Shown here: in pieces, positions 4,791 through 5,282 of the stretch
Position numbering within the stretch: position 1 is the stretch's first letter
Layout: each line of letters starts with the position of its first letter
NCBI GenBank assembly: GCA_021205645.1
Contig: JAJPXE010000002.1
Span: 5,418 to 10,699, forward strand
Reading direction: 5' to 3'
Length of the DNA stretch: 5,282 bases
DNA from: Candidatus Gastranaerophilales bacterium
Lineage (GTDB): Bacteria > Cyanobacteriota > Vampirovibrionia > Gastranaerophilales > Gastranaerophilaceae
Translations under genes and position numbers: made by a program
Notes under the pieces: generated by a model
What the model was told of the DNA's origin: nothing
Seen by the model: only the letters and a program-made list of their open reading frames with translations
Database searches by the model: none

Positions 4791-5031
4791 ATATATGGCG
4801 ATGTCTTATCGCATGGAAATCGTAGAGGATAAGGATGAGGGCGGATATGTGGTTTCTTTTCCTGACCTGCCGGGATGCCTTACTTGTGGCGAGACAATGA
4901 AATCAGCGGTGGCTAATGCCAGAGATGCAAAAAAGACATGGTTGGAGACATCTATCGAAGATGGAATAGAAATTCAGGAACCGGATTCTCTGGAGGATTC
5001 TCTGGATAGTTTAAGCTGCGGTTCCGCGTAG
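4771..5031 (+). CDS. hicB: HicB-type antitoxin, C-terminally truncated by frameshift
   Basis: The N-terminal HicB fold is intact. YRMEIVEDKDEGGYVVSFPD (13-32) is followed by LPGCLTCGET (33-42) and the helical segment SAVANARDAKKTWLETSIED, then the usual GIEIQEPDSLED. HicB proteins neutralise the HicA mRNA interferase and repress their operon. Intact relatives continue after this point into an RHH/HTH-like DNA-binding domain of about 30-45 residues. Here the frame instead ends as SLDSLSCGSA and stops, giving 86 residues. The missing domain is visible in other frames just downstream. The start is ATG 4771, with GAGG (4761-4764) 6 nt upstream; a TTG at 4750 has no such support. No hicA is seen on either side, so this is an orphan, probably decayed, antitoxin. 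The truncated form may still fold and bind a toxin but should have lost DNA binding. Confidence 0.82.
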   Translation: MMRSLNEYMAMSYRMEIVEDKDEGGYVVSFPDLPGCLTCGETMKSAVANARDAKKTWLETSIEDGIEIQEPDSLEDSLDSLSCGSA

Positions 5032-5150
5032 CCTGCACAGATCACTGGCGAAGCATTCAAAAAGAGAGAAAATCAGTATTTATTAAAGCAAGTATTCTGG
5101 AATTAGAGCAGGACGAAGCGGTAATGAATGAATTTATCAACGCTGAATGA
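5010..5150 (+). pseudogene. Frameshifted remains of the HicB C-terminal domain and tail
   Basis: In the third frame TTT AAG CTG CGG (5010-5021) gives FKLR. In the second frame from 5024 the sequence gives PRSLHRSLAKHSKREKISIY and then a stop at 5084-5086. Together these rebuild the FKLRxPRSLHRSLAxHSKRExIS segment that normally follows in HicB proteins, so at least two indels separate it from the intact N-terminal part. From about 5079 the third frame again looks coding (FIKASILELEQDEAVMNEF) to TGA 5148-5150. That tail is not the HicB ending I expect and resembles the second helix and tail of an RHH protein; its origin is unclear. Confidence 0.6.
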
Positions 5151-5213
5151 CCAGTGTGTAAGTGTTATTACGCTGGCGATTAGCAAGTGGATCCGCGAGA
5201 CCCTAAAAATGAG

Positions 5214-5260
5214 GCCTTACCAGATTGAGCAAAATATATCAATTTGGTTAGGCTTTTTTT
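5214..5260 (+). terminator. Strong intrinsic terminator
   Basis: GCCTTACCAGATTG (5214-5227) pairs with CAATTTGGTTAGGC (5240-5253), a 14-bp stem with one mismatch and one G-U pair, around a 12-nt loop. Seven Ts (5254-5260) follow directly. An A-run at 5205-5209 means it could also act on minus-strand transcripts. It would end plus-strand transcription coming through hicB. Confidence 0.88.
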
Positions 5261-5282
5261 GCGTTGCCTGGCGGGCGGTTTA

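Noticed and set aside
5151..5282. Attachment site or insertion-sequence end at the right edge
   Set aside because: The only clear structure is the intrinsic terminator. No tRNA 3' end, target-site duplication or matching inverted repeat elsewhere in the window was found.

Overview
The window looks like the trailing, accessory part of an integrative/mobilizable element in a low-to-moderate GC Firmicute, most plausibly a gut Clostridia/Lachnospiraceae-type genome. This is inferred from strong AGGAGG-type ribosome sites, the style of the XRE, BrnTA and HicB proteins, a relaxase-like coiled-coil tail and a relic-rich right half. No 16S, tRNA or other taxonomic marker is present, so the assignment is inference.

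Layout. (1) 1-819, plus strand: the C-terminal part of a basic, coiled-coil protein that I read as a relaxase/mobilization protein tail, ended by a hairpin terminator at 849-892 that could work in both directions. (2) 1019-3142, minus strand: a three-gene cassette read right to left. It encodes a four-helix membrane protein of 199 aa, a 404-aa surface protein with signal peptide and C-terminal membrane anchor, and an XRE-family repressor-like protein of 78 aa. A consensus extended -10 at 3270-3278 lies upstream. (3) 3350-3574, plus strand: a second, divergently transcribed XRE regulator of 74 aa. (4) 3575-3862: no intact gene, only a start-less reading frame that may be a gene relic. (5) 3863-4409, plus strand: a complete BrnT/BrnA type II toxin-antitoxin operon. 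Its promoter is fully consensus (TTGACA, 17 bp, TATAAT), and the predicted transcription start falls on the A of the brnT ATG. (6) 4410-4770: no conventional gene, but two hairpins, a 31-codon arginine-rich ORF and a short tandem repeat, resembling a dispersed repeat or structured RNA. (7) 4771-5150: a HicB-type antitoxin whose C-terminal DNA-binding part has been lost through frameshifts, with no hicA in the window. (8) 5214-5260: a strong intrinsic terminator.

How it may fit together. The minus-strand cassette with its divergent regulator looks like a self-contained regulated module that places a surface protein and a polytopic membrane partner in the envelope. Being next to a mobilization gene suggests a role in conjugation, contact or surface exclusion, but nothing in the sequence proves it. 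BrnTA would serve as an addiction/stability module. The damaged hicB, the start-less frames and the repeats show that the right half is an accumulating and decaying accessory zone. The best candidates for something undescribed are the membrane/surface-protein cassette, the apparently leaderless brnT, and the structured element at about 4500-4690.
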